A stretch of DNA of 6,386 bases, taken from assembly GCA_031363085.1 (NCBI GenBank), contig JANLTU010000210.1, positions 1 to 6,386 of the forward strand, written 5' to 3'. The translations under genes were made by a program, and so were the position numbers. Positions 1 through 6,339 of the stretch are shown here, piece after piece. Position 1 is the stretch's first letter; each line of letters begins with the position of its first letter. The notes under the pieces were generated by a model. The model searched no databases and was not told the origin of the DNA. It saw only the letters and a program-made list of their open reading frames with translations. The stretch is from UBA6921 sp031363085. Its GTDB lineage: Bacteria > Pseudomonadota > Gammaproteobacteria > SG8-11.

Positions 1-1407
1 GGTTTTTCCGGAGTAAACGATGAAACGCGTGCGCGTGGACTCAATGTACGCGGCATTTACACACCGAATACGAAAGATATGTTTGACCTGCAAACAGGCT
101 ATAACAACGGTGAATTTGGTGCTTGGGCAGATGGTTCAGCGCTTGAAAAAATTCGCGACAAAAAAGTGCAAAATGTTTACGCTGCGCTGCGCTGGCAGCG
201 CACATTCTCGGACACGCAAGATGTGCAGGTGCAGTTTTATCACAATCGTTATGTTCAGCAGGATGGTTATCCGATCATCTTCGCGGAGGTGTGGCCAGAC
301 TATTCGCCCAGTGTTATTCAAGCGGCGTTCGGCGGGAAACCCGACCAATCTGTCACGCATGCGATCTACAATGGTGAGACGCGCCGCGACGATCTGGAAC
401 TGCAATACACCGCGATCCCGTTAGCGGAGTTAAAAATCGCGTGGGGCGGTAGCCTGCGCTCGGATCGCGCGCGTAGTTTCACATGGTTCAACTGCCGCGA
501 CTGGATCAGTGACCAAAGCCTGCGGCTGTTCACGCACACGGAATGGCACGCGACCACCACGCTGGTAGTGAATGCAGGTGCCATGACTGAACACAATAAC
601 TTGGTGGAAACCCAAACGTCGGCGCGTCTCGGATTGAATTATCATCTTGCCGAAGATCATGTGCTGCGCGCGGCAGTTTCGCGCGCGCGGCGCACACCAT
701 CACTGTGGGAGGACTACACCCAATGGGCGTCGCACTTTGATGACGGATCAGTATTACAAATGATTTGGTATAGTCCCGGTGATTTACGCCCGGAACGACT
801 CACTACTTACGAGCTTGGTTATCGCGGCGAGGCGCGCAGCACCCATCTGGATTGGGATGTGAAACTGTATCGTGAACGTTTCCGTGACATGATTTCTGTG
901 CCCACCGATTACACCTTTCCGCAACCCTATCCAGATGCTACCGGAACAGAGACCTTTGTGGTGATGAATACCGGCGGCGCCGTCGTACACGGCAGCGAAG
1001 CGCGCTTGAGTTACCGTCCGGCGCACGGTGCGCTGCTTAGCTTCCAGTACAACTATGCGCGCGCTACGGGCAACTATTTGGTACGTCTGCACCCTGAGCG
1101 TTATCGCGCTTACCGCATCAGCGAACCGATGCACACGGTCAGCGCCATCGGCGGCTACACGTTTACCAGCGGATGGCAGTTCAGCGCCGCGATTTACCAC
1201 ATGGACGAGGTGAAGTGGATGGGCGACGGGGATCAGGTCAGGGGACATGACCGCTACGACGCACGTATCGCCAAGTCGTTCGTCTGGAATTACAACCAGG
1301 GCGAGTTTGCGCTGATCGGACAAAATCTTGTGGAATCCTATGTTGATTTCGAGCGGCGCAATCTCTTCGAACGGCATGCCTACCTGCAACTGAGCTTGCA
1401 GTTCTAA
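1..1407 (+). CDS. TonB-dependent outer-membrane receptor, C-terminal barrel (5' end cut off)
   Basis: The frame is open from base 1 to a TAA stop and encodes 468 residues, so the signal peptide, TonB box and most or all of the plug lie outside the window. What remains is the beta-barrel of a TonB-dependent receptor, which imports a scarce ligand across the outer membrane using TonB/ExbBD energy. Visible signs are alternating aromatic/polar strands, the family-typical stretch SRARRTPSLWEDY near residue 222, the LRPERLTTYELGYRG motif near 261, acidic and aromatic extracellular loops, and a C-terminal ...LQLSLQF ending in Phe, the usual BAM recognition signal. The ligand cannot be read from the sequence. 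The downstream binding protein and sensor kinase suggest uptake or sensing of the same compound, which is inference. The family call is firm; a specific substrate such as siderophore, cobalamin or other is not supported. Confidence 0.9.
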   Translation, partial: GFSGVNDETRARGLNVRGIYTPNTKDMFDLQTGYNNGEFGAWADGSALEKIRDKKVQNVYAALRWQRTFSDTQDVQVQFYHNRYVQQDGYPIIFAEVWPDYSPSVIQAAFGGKPDQSVTHAIYNGETRRDDLELQYTAIPLAELKIAWGGSLRSDRARSFTWFNCRDWISDQSLRLFTHTEWHATTTLVVNAGAMTEHNNLVETQTSARLGLNYHLAEDHVLRAAVSRARRTPSLWEDYTQWASHFDDGSVLQMIWYSPGDLRPERLTTYELGYRGEARSTHLDWDVKLYRERFRDMISVPTDYTFPQPYPDATGTETFVVMNTGGAVVHGSEARLSYRPAHGALLSFQYNYARATGNYLVRLHPERYRAYRISEPMHTVSAIGGYTFTSGWQFSAAIYHMDEVKWMGDGDQVRGHDRYDARIAKSFVWNYNQGEFALIGQNLVESYVDFERRNLFERHAYLQLSLQF

Positions 1408-1417
1408 CCCGCCTCCA

Positions 1418-1443
1418 GGCTTGAAGAATAGTTTCTTCGGGTT
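1418..1443 (+). terminator. Small hairpin after the receptor gene, possible weak terminator
   Basis: GAAGAA (1423-1428) and TTCTTC (1433-1438) form a perfect 6-bp stem around the 4-nt loop TAGT. G-U pairs and a C-G pair (1420/1441) extend it outward. It sits 15 nt after the receptor stop codon. Only a short T-run (GTTTC) follows, so a classical intrinsic terminator is uncertain. It could be a weak terminator or a 3'-end stabiliser between the receptor and the binding-protein gene. Confidence 0.35.
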
Positions 1444-1571
1444 TCGATACAACCTAAGAGCTATTGTAGTGCGCCCGCATTGTTGGACAATTTGGATAGC
1501 ACGTTTTGTTAAAAGTCTTTGTATGGCCCCAGATTTTATTCCATAAACTTTATCCCATAGCGCAGGGTGCA

Positions 1572-2564
1572 ATGCGTCATTGGCGGTTCGTTATTTGCGG
1601 GCTGTTGCTGTGCGCGTATCCTGGCTTGACTTTTAGTGCGCCGGGCGAGGCACATGTGGTGCTTTTGCTCAGCGAAGAGGGTGGCGCCTATCGCGAGGTG
1701 GCCGACAGCTTCATCGCGCGCGCGCAACAGCTTGCGAAAAAAATTCCTGACGTTGACATTAAGCAGGCGGGCGCCGTAGCTCTCGATGCATGGCGGGGCA
1801 GGGCTGCGCCGCAGTTGGTGGTGACGGTCGGCACGCGCGCCGCGCAGGTCATGTTCGATGCCAACATCGCCGTGCCCACCTTGCGGGTGCTGATCGCACG
1901 CAAGGCGCACGAGTCTCTCCAGGCGCAGGCCAAAGGTGCCGGGATCAAAACCGCCGCTACGGCCCTCTATCTTGAACAACCGTGGCTACGCCAATTCGAG
2001 TTTGTGCGTCGTGTGGTGCCCAAGGCAAAGCACCTGGGGGCGATTCTCGGGCCGGCGTCGCAGCATGATGTGGTCGAGCTCACCAACGCCGCCATGCAGC
2101 GCGGTGTGATCCCGTTGCTGCGCATTCTCACCGCGCAGCAGGAGGATTCAAAGCGCGCGGGTGCGACGCGGGATTGGGATGCCGGCACCGTATTCAAAGA
2201 CATTGCCGAACAAAGCGACGTGATGCTGGCCGTGCCCGATCCCACCGTGCTCACACCCAATAGCGCCAAGTGGCTGCTGTACACGGCCTATCAACGCGGG
2301 ATTCCCGTGCTGGGTTTTTCCAGATCTTACGTGAGTGCGGGAGCGCTGGGTGCGGTGTATTCAACGCCCGCTCAAATCGGCCAGCAGGCGGCGGAGATCG
2401 CGCTGGACGCGCTGCAAGACGCGGGCATAAATTTGGCTGCGGCGGTGTATCCGAAATATTTCAGCGTCGCCATCAACCGCTCGGTGGCGCGCTCGTTGCG
2501 CCTGGAGGTGCCCGACGAGGCGGAGTTGCTGCGCCAGCTCAATGCGCCCGAGGTGCCGCCATGA
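1572..2564 (+). CDS. Exported periplasmic ABC-type substrate-binding protein (ABC_sub_bind / COG2984-like)
   Basis: This encodes 330 residues. The ATG at 1572 is chosen because it opens directly into a signal peptide: a basic start (MRHWR), a hydrophobic core at about 6-19, and a likely signal-peptidase I cut near S22/A23. An in-frame TTG at 1506 would bury that signal behind 22 residues. C14 follows LLL, a poor lipobox, so a lipoprotein is possible but less likely. The mature part shows the two-lobed Rossmann-like pattern of ABC_sub_bind proteins: LVVTVGTRAAQ, then VVPKAKHLGAILGP, SDVMLAVPDPTVL, and GIPVLGFSRSYVSAGALGAVYS near the end. The family comprises periplasmic solute-binding proteins. 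No permease or ATPase gene is next to it. Instead its TGA overlaps the ATG of a sensor kinase, suggesting a sensory partner role (inference). The ligand is unknown. Confidence 0.8.
   Translation: MRHWRFVICGLLLCAYPGLTFSAPGEAHVVLLLSEEGGAYREVADSFIARAQQLAKKIPDVDIKQAGAVALDAWRGRAAPQLVVTVGTRAAQVMFDANIAVPTLRVLIARKAHESLQAQAKGAGIKTAATALYLEQPWLRQFEFVRRVVPKAKHLGAILGPASQHDVVELTNAAMQRGVIPLLRILTAQQEDSKRAGATRDWDAGTVFKDIAEQSDVMLAVPDPTVLTPNSAKWLLYTAYQRGIPVLGFSRSYVSAGALGAVYSTPAQIGQQAAEIALDALQDAGINLAAAVYPKYFSVAINRSVARSLRLEVPDEAELLRQLNAPEVPP
2550..2564 (+). promoter_or_regulatory. Ribosome binding site and ATGA overlap linking binding protein to kinase
   Basis: GAGG at 2550-2553, seven bases before the ATG at 2561, lies inside the end of the binding-protein gene. 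ATGA at 2561-2564 holds both the kinase start codon and the binding-protein stop codon. This fixes the kinase start and is the usual layout for translational coupling, so the two proteins are probably made in a linked ratio. Confidence 0.8.
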
Positions 2565-5251
2565 AGTGGCCGGCAATCAAGTATTGGGGTATTCGCACAC
2601 GCGTATTATTTCTGGCCTTGGCACCGGCCTTATTGAGTTTGGCGTTACTGAGTTACTACGTGATTTCCGCACGCATCCAGGATGTGAACGCGGAGCTCAA
2701 TGAGCGCGGGCGTGCCCTGGCCAAACATCTGGCGTCGGCGAGCGAATTTGGTTTGTTCTCGGGCAATCGCGAACTGCTGCAAGCGCTGGCGCAAGCCGCG
2801 TTGCAAGAAAACGACGTCGACCGGATCGAAATCCTCGATCTCGACCGTAAAAAAATCGTCGTTGTCAGCAAGGATGGACGCGCCGTGGATGCGGCGCCTT
2901 ACCGGCGCGATCCAGATTTGTTTCAAAATTTTCAGGAGCCGGTCACCGCCTCGGGTGTGGCGGCCTTCGATTTCGCCGAGCGTGCGCCGGGGGCCGCACC
3001 CGAACACAAAGTGGCGTTGGGTGTGGTGCACGTGGAAATGTCAAGACAGTCAACGTTTGAGCGCGAGCGGGAAATTGTCGCGATCAGCATCCTCATCGGC
3101 GCGGGTGGTTTGTCGTTAAGCATGCTGTTCGCGCTGCGGGTAGGGCGCAGCGTGGTGGAACCGGTACTGCGCTTGAACACCATGGTGCACAACTTGGCGC
3201 GCGGTCTGCTGTCGGTGCGCGTAGCGGCGAATTCTGGTGGTGAGTTGGGCGTGTTGGAGAACGGGTTCAACGCCATGGCGGCGTCGATAGAATCGGCGCA
3301 ACGCACTTTGCACAAGAAGGTGGACGAGGCCACCGCCGAGCTGCAACACACGGTGGCGGTGCTGGAACAACGCAATCGCGAGCTGGACGTGGCGCGTGAT
3401 CAAGCCTTGCAGGCGGGGCAGGCCAAGTCGGATTTTCTCGCCCGCATGAGTCATGAAATCCGCACGCCGATCAACGCGGTGATCGGTTTCGCAAAACTGC
3501 TCACCACCGTGCCCAACACGCCGCAGCAGCGCGAATACGCGCAGACCATCAACCAAGCCGCCGCGCAGTTGTTGAGTGCGGTGGACGACATTCTGCATTT
3601 TTCGCGCATTGAATCCGGCGCCGTGCAGCTTGAACGCATTCCCTTCGATCTGCGCGACAGTCTGGAAGAAGTATTGTGCATGCTGCGACTCAGCGCGCAC
3701 GCCAAGCGGCTCGAACTGGTGTTGATGATCGATGCCGATGTGCCGCTGAAACTCATCGGCGATCCGACGCGCCTCAGCCAAGTCTTGATGAATCTGGTCA
3801 ACAACGCCATCAAGTTCACTGCAACAGGCGACGTGACGGTGCGCGTGGGGCTGGATCAACACGCGCATGATGCAGCGGCAGTGCGCATTCGCGTGACGGA
3901 CACCGGCATTGGCATCGACGCCGCTGAGCAAGCGCGCGTGTTCCGCGCGTTCTCGCAGGCGGATACTTCCATATCGCGACGTTACGGCGGCACCGGTTTG
4001 GGGCTGGCCATCGCCAAGCGGCTGGTCGAGATGATGCAGGGCGAGCTTGCCTTGGAAAGCACCGTGGGCGCGGGCTCGACATTTACATTCACCGCGCGCT
4101 GGGAGTTGCAAGCCGACGCGCTGCCGGGAACAATCCCACGCTATTTTTCAGCCAAGAAAGTGTTGTTGATCGAACACCATGCCGTGGCGCGGCGCGCGTT
4201 GCGTAATGTGCTCATTGATTGGGGCATGTCGGTGTTTGCCGCAGCGGAATTTACGCAACTGTGTTCGATGGTGTCGGCAGCGGCGCCGCAGGAACCTTAC
4301 GATCTGGTGGTGGTGAGTGTGCCCGCCGCGACGCTCAATATGCAGGAAATTTACGCACAACTTGCTGCGCTGCGCGAGATTTATACCGGCCCCACACTGT
4401 TGTTGCTTAGTTCGGAACACTGCGATTTGCCGGAGGCGTTTGCCGAGGACGTACAGATGCATTGTCTGGCAAAGCCGATGCGTCTAAAAACCCTGCACGA
4501 CACGCTAGCGCGGATGCTTGGCATCGCGTGCGCAGATGCTGAAATGTCGACATTTCGAACCAGCGACGTGACGACGCAGTTTGCAGGCTTGCGGGTGTTG
4601 TTGGCTGAGGACAATGAATTCAATCGCATCCTCATCACCACTTGGCTGCGCGCGCAAGGCGTTGCAGTAGACGCAGCCCAGGACGGGCTTGCGGCAGTGC
4701 AGTGCGCGCAAGCAAAAACCTACGATTTAATCCTGATGGACATCCACATGCCGCTACTGAATGGCGTTGAAGCCGCACGCCGGATACGCGCCACGTCCGT
4801 TGCCGCGCAGCGCGTGCCGATCATCGCGTTGACCGCTGATGTGTTTGCCGACGAGCGCGAAAAACTGCTGCGCTCGGGTCTTGACGATTGCGTGTTCAAA
4901 CCGGTTCATGAAGCAACACTCTGGTCGGTGATTGCACGCTGGAGCGGACGCACGCCGCAGGCTTTTGCAACAGAAGTTGCTGCCGCGTTGCCCGAGTTCT
5001 TGAGTAAAAAACTGCACGACGAGTTACCCACGCATCTACAGCAGTTACGCCATGCATTAGCCGCAGGCGACGCCACAGCGTTGTATGAGCACGCCCACAA
5101 ACTCAACGGCATGGCCGGTTATTTCGGAATTCAAGCCCTGGCACATGCCGCCAGTGAACTGGAACGCCTCGCCCATGCCGCGCAACTCGACGCCGCTCCA
5201 CCAGTTCTCGACATTGTCGAGCGTGAGATTGCCCGCACGCTTTCCGCATAG
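2561..5251 (+). CDS. BarA/GacS-like tripartite hybrid sensor histidine kinase
   Basis: This encodes 896 residues of an inner-membrane kinase for a multistep phosphorelay. Order: TM1 at about 16-36; periplasmic domain 37-170 resembling the BarA N-terminal sensor (ASEFGLFSGNRELLQAL is typical); TM2 at about 172-194; HAMP about 195-247; coiled coil about 248-290; HisKA with H298 in SHEIRTP; HATPase with N-box NLVNNAIKF (411-419), G1 DTGIGI (447-452) and G2 YGGTGLGL (475-482). A degenerate receiver follows at about 530-650. An intact receiver at about 677-795 has E683/D684, phosphoacceptor D727 in MDIHMP, T758 and K780. The C-terminal Hpt has H846 in AHKLNGMAG. Expected flow is H298 to D727 to H846 to a separate response regulator, absent here. 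E. coli BarA has a single receiver, so the extra one is a departure. The start overlaps the binding-protein stop, making that protein a likely input partner (inference). It is BarA-like in layout, but orthology is not shown. Confidence 0.93.
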   Translation: MKWPAIKYWGIRTRVLFLALAPALLSLALLSYYVISARIQDVNAELNERGRALAKHLASASEFGLFSGNRELLQALAQAALQENDVDRIEILDLDRKKIVVVSKDGRAVDAAPYRRDPDLFQNFQEPVTASGVAAFDFAERAPGAAPEHKVALGVVHVEMSRQSTFEREREIVAISILIGAGGLSLSMLFALRVGRSVVEPVLRLNTMVHNLARGLLSVRVAANSGGELGVLENGFNAMAASIESAQRTLHKKVDEATAELQHTVAVLEQRNRELDVARDQALQAGQAKSDFLARMSHEIRTPINAVIGFAKLLTTVPNTPQQREYAQTINQAAAQLLSAVDDILHFSRIESGAVQLERIPFDLRDSLEEVLCMLRLSAHAKRLELVLMIDADVPLKLIGDPTRLSQVLMNLVNNAIKFTATGDVTVRVGLDQHAHDAAAVRIRVTDTGIGIDAAEQARVFRAFSQADTSISRRYGGTGLGLAIAKRLVEMMQGELALESTVGAGSTFTFTARWELQADALPGTIPRYFSAKKVLLIEHHAVARRALRNVLIDWGMSVFAAAEFTQLCSMVSAAAPQEPYDLVVVSVPAATLNMQEIYAQLAALREIYTGPTLLLLSSEHCDLPEAFAEDVQMHCLAKPMRLKTLHDTLARMLGIACADAEMSTFRTSDVTTQFAGLRVLLAEDNEFNRILITTWLRAQGVAVDAAQDGLAAVQCAQAKTYDLILMDIHMPLLNGVEAARRIRATSVAAQRVPIIALTADVFADEREKLLRSGLDDCVFKPVHEATLWSVIARWSGRTPQAFATEVAAALPEFLSKKLHDELPTHLQQLRHALAAGDATALYEHAHKLNGMAGYFGIQALAHAASELERLAHAAQLDAAPPVLDIVEREIARTLSA

Positions 5252-5469
5252 CTCGTTTGTACTAGCTCTTCAGGCTATACCTCACTAATCCATTCGGCTG
5301 ATTTTTGTAGTGCGCAAAGATCGCATAGTGGGTTACGTCCAAGTGGAGCTCTCAGCCGAACCCGCCTCCTTGTGTTAATTAGGCGTAATTTTGGCCAAAT
5401 AGTGATGGGATTGCTCCAATTTAAGCGCCGACAAAACCTGTCATTAATATCGGAAAAGGAGAGGAATCA
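5252..5469. other. AT-richer intergenic region before the small secreted-protein genes
   Basis: No credible gene was found in these 218 bases. They hold a 9-bp inverted repeat (entered separately), two 11-mers shared with the 1408-1571 gap, and an AT-rich stretch at about 5373-5450 where the promoter of the following gene would be expected. The best promoter-like pair I can see is TTGGCC (5391-5396) and TCCAAT (5415-5420) with an 18-nt spacer. Each hexamer matches the sigma-70 consensus at only four of six positions, so it is not entered as a promoter. Confidence 0.5.
5293..5360. repeat. Perfect 9-bp inverted repeat with 50-nt interior
   Basis: TTCGGCTGA at 5293-5301 is exactly the reverse complement of TCAGCCGAA at 5352-5360. 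Inside lie a small TGCG/CGCA hairpin (5311-5314 with 5322-5325) and a TCC/GGA pair (5338-5340 with 5345-5347), so the transcript could fold as a short branched structure. It begins 41 nt after the kinase stop. It has no T-run after it, so it is not a standard terminator. It might be a 3'-UTR structure, a small-RNA-like fold or the remains of a small palindromic element. Confidence 0.45.
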
Positions 5470-5931
5470 ATGAAGACATCTAGTGTAGCGATGCGGTTAC
5501 CCGTGCTAATTCTCGCTTTTGTGATCATGGTGCTTTTTCAACAGTCGGCTCATGCGCTCTGCATACAGCCACTGGAGGAAGGAAACTGGCGGAACGCCGA
5601 TCAAAATACGGCGAGTCTGACAAACATACAGCTAAGATTCATATGTCAAGATCAGGTTCTTAATGGTCAGCCGTATCCGCCAGGCCCGCCTTGGTATATT
5701 CACGTCTTCGGCAAATGCCACCCAACGGACTGCGATTGGGGCGAAGTGGGAGCACAGCAACTTAGTACTGGCCAAATATATGGGGTGTATTACCAGGGCT
5801 TTGCGAGGAGATATGTGTACGCGAAGATGTCCCAATACCGGCCTGGCCAGCTTTGGGTTTATACCTGGACCGACTTTGCCGATCCAAACCGTCCGGATTA
5901 TGGCGTACACAATTGGTTTATTCGGCAGTAA
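5470..5931 (+). CDS. Small secreted protein with CHPTDCDWG signature, unknown function
   Basis: This encodes 153 residues. The start is supported by AAGGAG (5456-5461) and an overlapping GAGGA just upstream of the ATG. Residues 1-29 are a clear signal peptide with a long hydrophobic core (about 10-23) and an AHA cleavage site, so the mature protein of about 124 residues is exported. It has four cysteines (C31, C59, C83, C88), suitable for two disulfides, and many Trp/Tyr residues in short alternating stretches, suggesting a beta-rich fold. The motif GKCHPTDCDWG (81-91), together with an early NWRNADQNT and a late DFADPNRPDY segment, matches my recollection of a conserved family of uncharacterised small proteins in bacteria and some eukaryotes; this was not checked by search. 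H84, D87, C83 and C88 could form a metal or active site, which is speculation. In-frame TAA and TAG stops end it. A second secreted-protein gene follows 39 nt later, probably in the same operon. Confidence 0.82.
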   Translation: MKTSSVAMRLPVLILAFVIMVLFQQSAHALCIQPLEEGNWRNADQNTASLTNIQLRFICQDQVLNGQPYPPGPPWYIHVFGKCHPTDCDWGEVGAQQLSTGQIYGVYYQGFARRYVYAKMSQYRPGQLWVYTWTDFADPNRPDYGVHNWFIRQ

Positions 5932-5959
5932 TAGGGTTGATCACCAAGGCAAATTCAAC

Positions 5960-5964
5960 GGAGG
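5960..5964 (+). promoter_or_regulatory. Strong Shine-Dalgarno GGAGG for the 108-aa gene
   Basis: A perfect GGAGG lies six bases before the ATG at 5971. It is the main evidence that this short, unrecognised frame is a real gene, and it fixes the start. Confidence 0.7.
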
Positions 5965-5970
5965 TTTGAT

Positions 5971-6297
5971 ATGAAACGAACTATTAGCCACTGGCGGTTG
6001 ATACCAAAAATTTCACTGATTCTCTCAGTTATGAGTGGTGCTCAACCTGCGCAATCGCAGACACAAACGATGGACGCAGACTTTGAGTCAAGACCAATGT
6101 TGGAGAAGGGAGAGGTGGCACGGAAGCCAATGGTATTGCCCGATGAGCCTTTATTGTTTGAAACGGAAAATGACTTGTCACCTTCAGCAATGCTGCAAGA
6201 TCAAGACGACTTGGCAGTGCCCCATGTCACTCAATTGCTTGAGGAAAAGGAAAAGCCACACCCAAGTGTGATGCCGTCAGAACCAACGCCAAATTGA
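5971..6297 (+). CDS. Small exported acidic proline-rich protein, no recognised family
   Basis: This encodes 108 residues. The start is fixed by a well-spaced GGAGG. Residues 1-29 read as a signal peptide: basic MKRTISHWR, a moderate hydrophobic core (about 14-23), and a cut near AQS at 27-29. The remaining roughly 79 residues contain no cysteine, tryptophan or tyrosine. They hold about 17 acidic against 6 basic residues and are rich in proline, so this part is probably disordered and periplasmic or secreted. An imperfect repeat of the form P-x-V-(L/M)-P-x-E-P occurs at 53-60 (PMVLPDEP) and 98-105 (PSVMPSEP), with a weaker AVP match at 82-84. It lies 39 nt behind the CHPTDCDWG gene without an obvious terminator between, so co-expression is likely. 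I do not recognise it; it could be a partner or anchor for its neighbour, or a fast-evolving lineage-specific protein. Confidence 0.62.
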   Translation: MKRTISHWRLIPKISLILSVMSGAQPAQSQTQTMDADFESRPMLEKGEVARKPMVLPDEPLLFETENDLSPSAMLQDQDDLAVPHVTQLLEEKEKPHPSVMPSEPTPN

Positions 6298-6310
6298 TTT
6301 TCACCCTCTG

Positions 6311-6335
6311 AATCCAGGAAACGATTCTTAGGATT
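6311..6335 (+). terminator. Bulged 10-bp stem-loop after the 108-aa gene
   Basis: AATCC (6311-6315) pairs with GGATT (6331-6335), and AGGAA (6316-6320) pairs with TTCTT (6325-6329) through one G-U pair. A6330 is bulged and ACGA forms the loop. It starts 13 nt after the stop codon, as expected for a 3'-end structure. No T-run follows on the + strand, so it may protect the mRNA end or act as a factor-assisted terminator rather than a classical intrinsic one. Confidence 0.42.
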
Positions 6336-6339
6336 ACCA

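Noticed and set aside
1494..1511. Possible sigma-54 promoter around TAGCACG
   Set aside because: The -24 GG is missing and the downstream element reads GTTA instead of TTGC at the required spacing.
1506..1571. TTG start giving a 22-residue N-terminal extension of the binding protein
   Set aside because: It would put the signal peptide in the interior of the protein; the ATG at 1572 gives a normal signal peptide.
784..1572. 262-codon open frame on the minus strand
   Set aside because: It is antisense to the receptor barrel, whose protein signal is strong, and no family features are visible in the antisense product.
2270..2560. 97-codon upstream extension of the kinase frame
   Set aside because: It runs inside the binding-protein gene in another frame, encodes low-complexity Gly/Arg/Ala-rich sequence, and the ATG at 2561 has a GAGG site and begins the natural TM1 segment.
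3116..4111. 331-codon open frame on the minus strand
   Set aside because: It lies wholly within the kinase gene, has a His/Arg/Gln-rich composition typical of an antisense shadow of GC-rich coding DNA, and shows no recognisable domain.
5932..5960. Possible integron attC-type recombination site between the two small genes
   Set aside because: ATTCAAC fits RYYYAAC, but the GTTGAT partner lies on the wrong side and does not fit GTTRRRY; the remaining 5-bp pairing is not significant.
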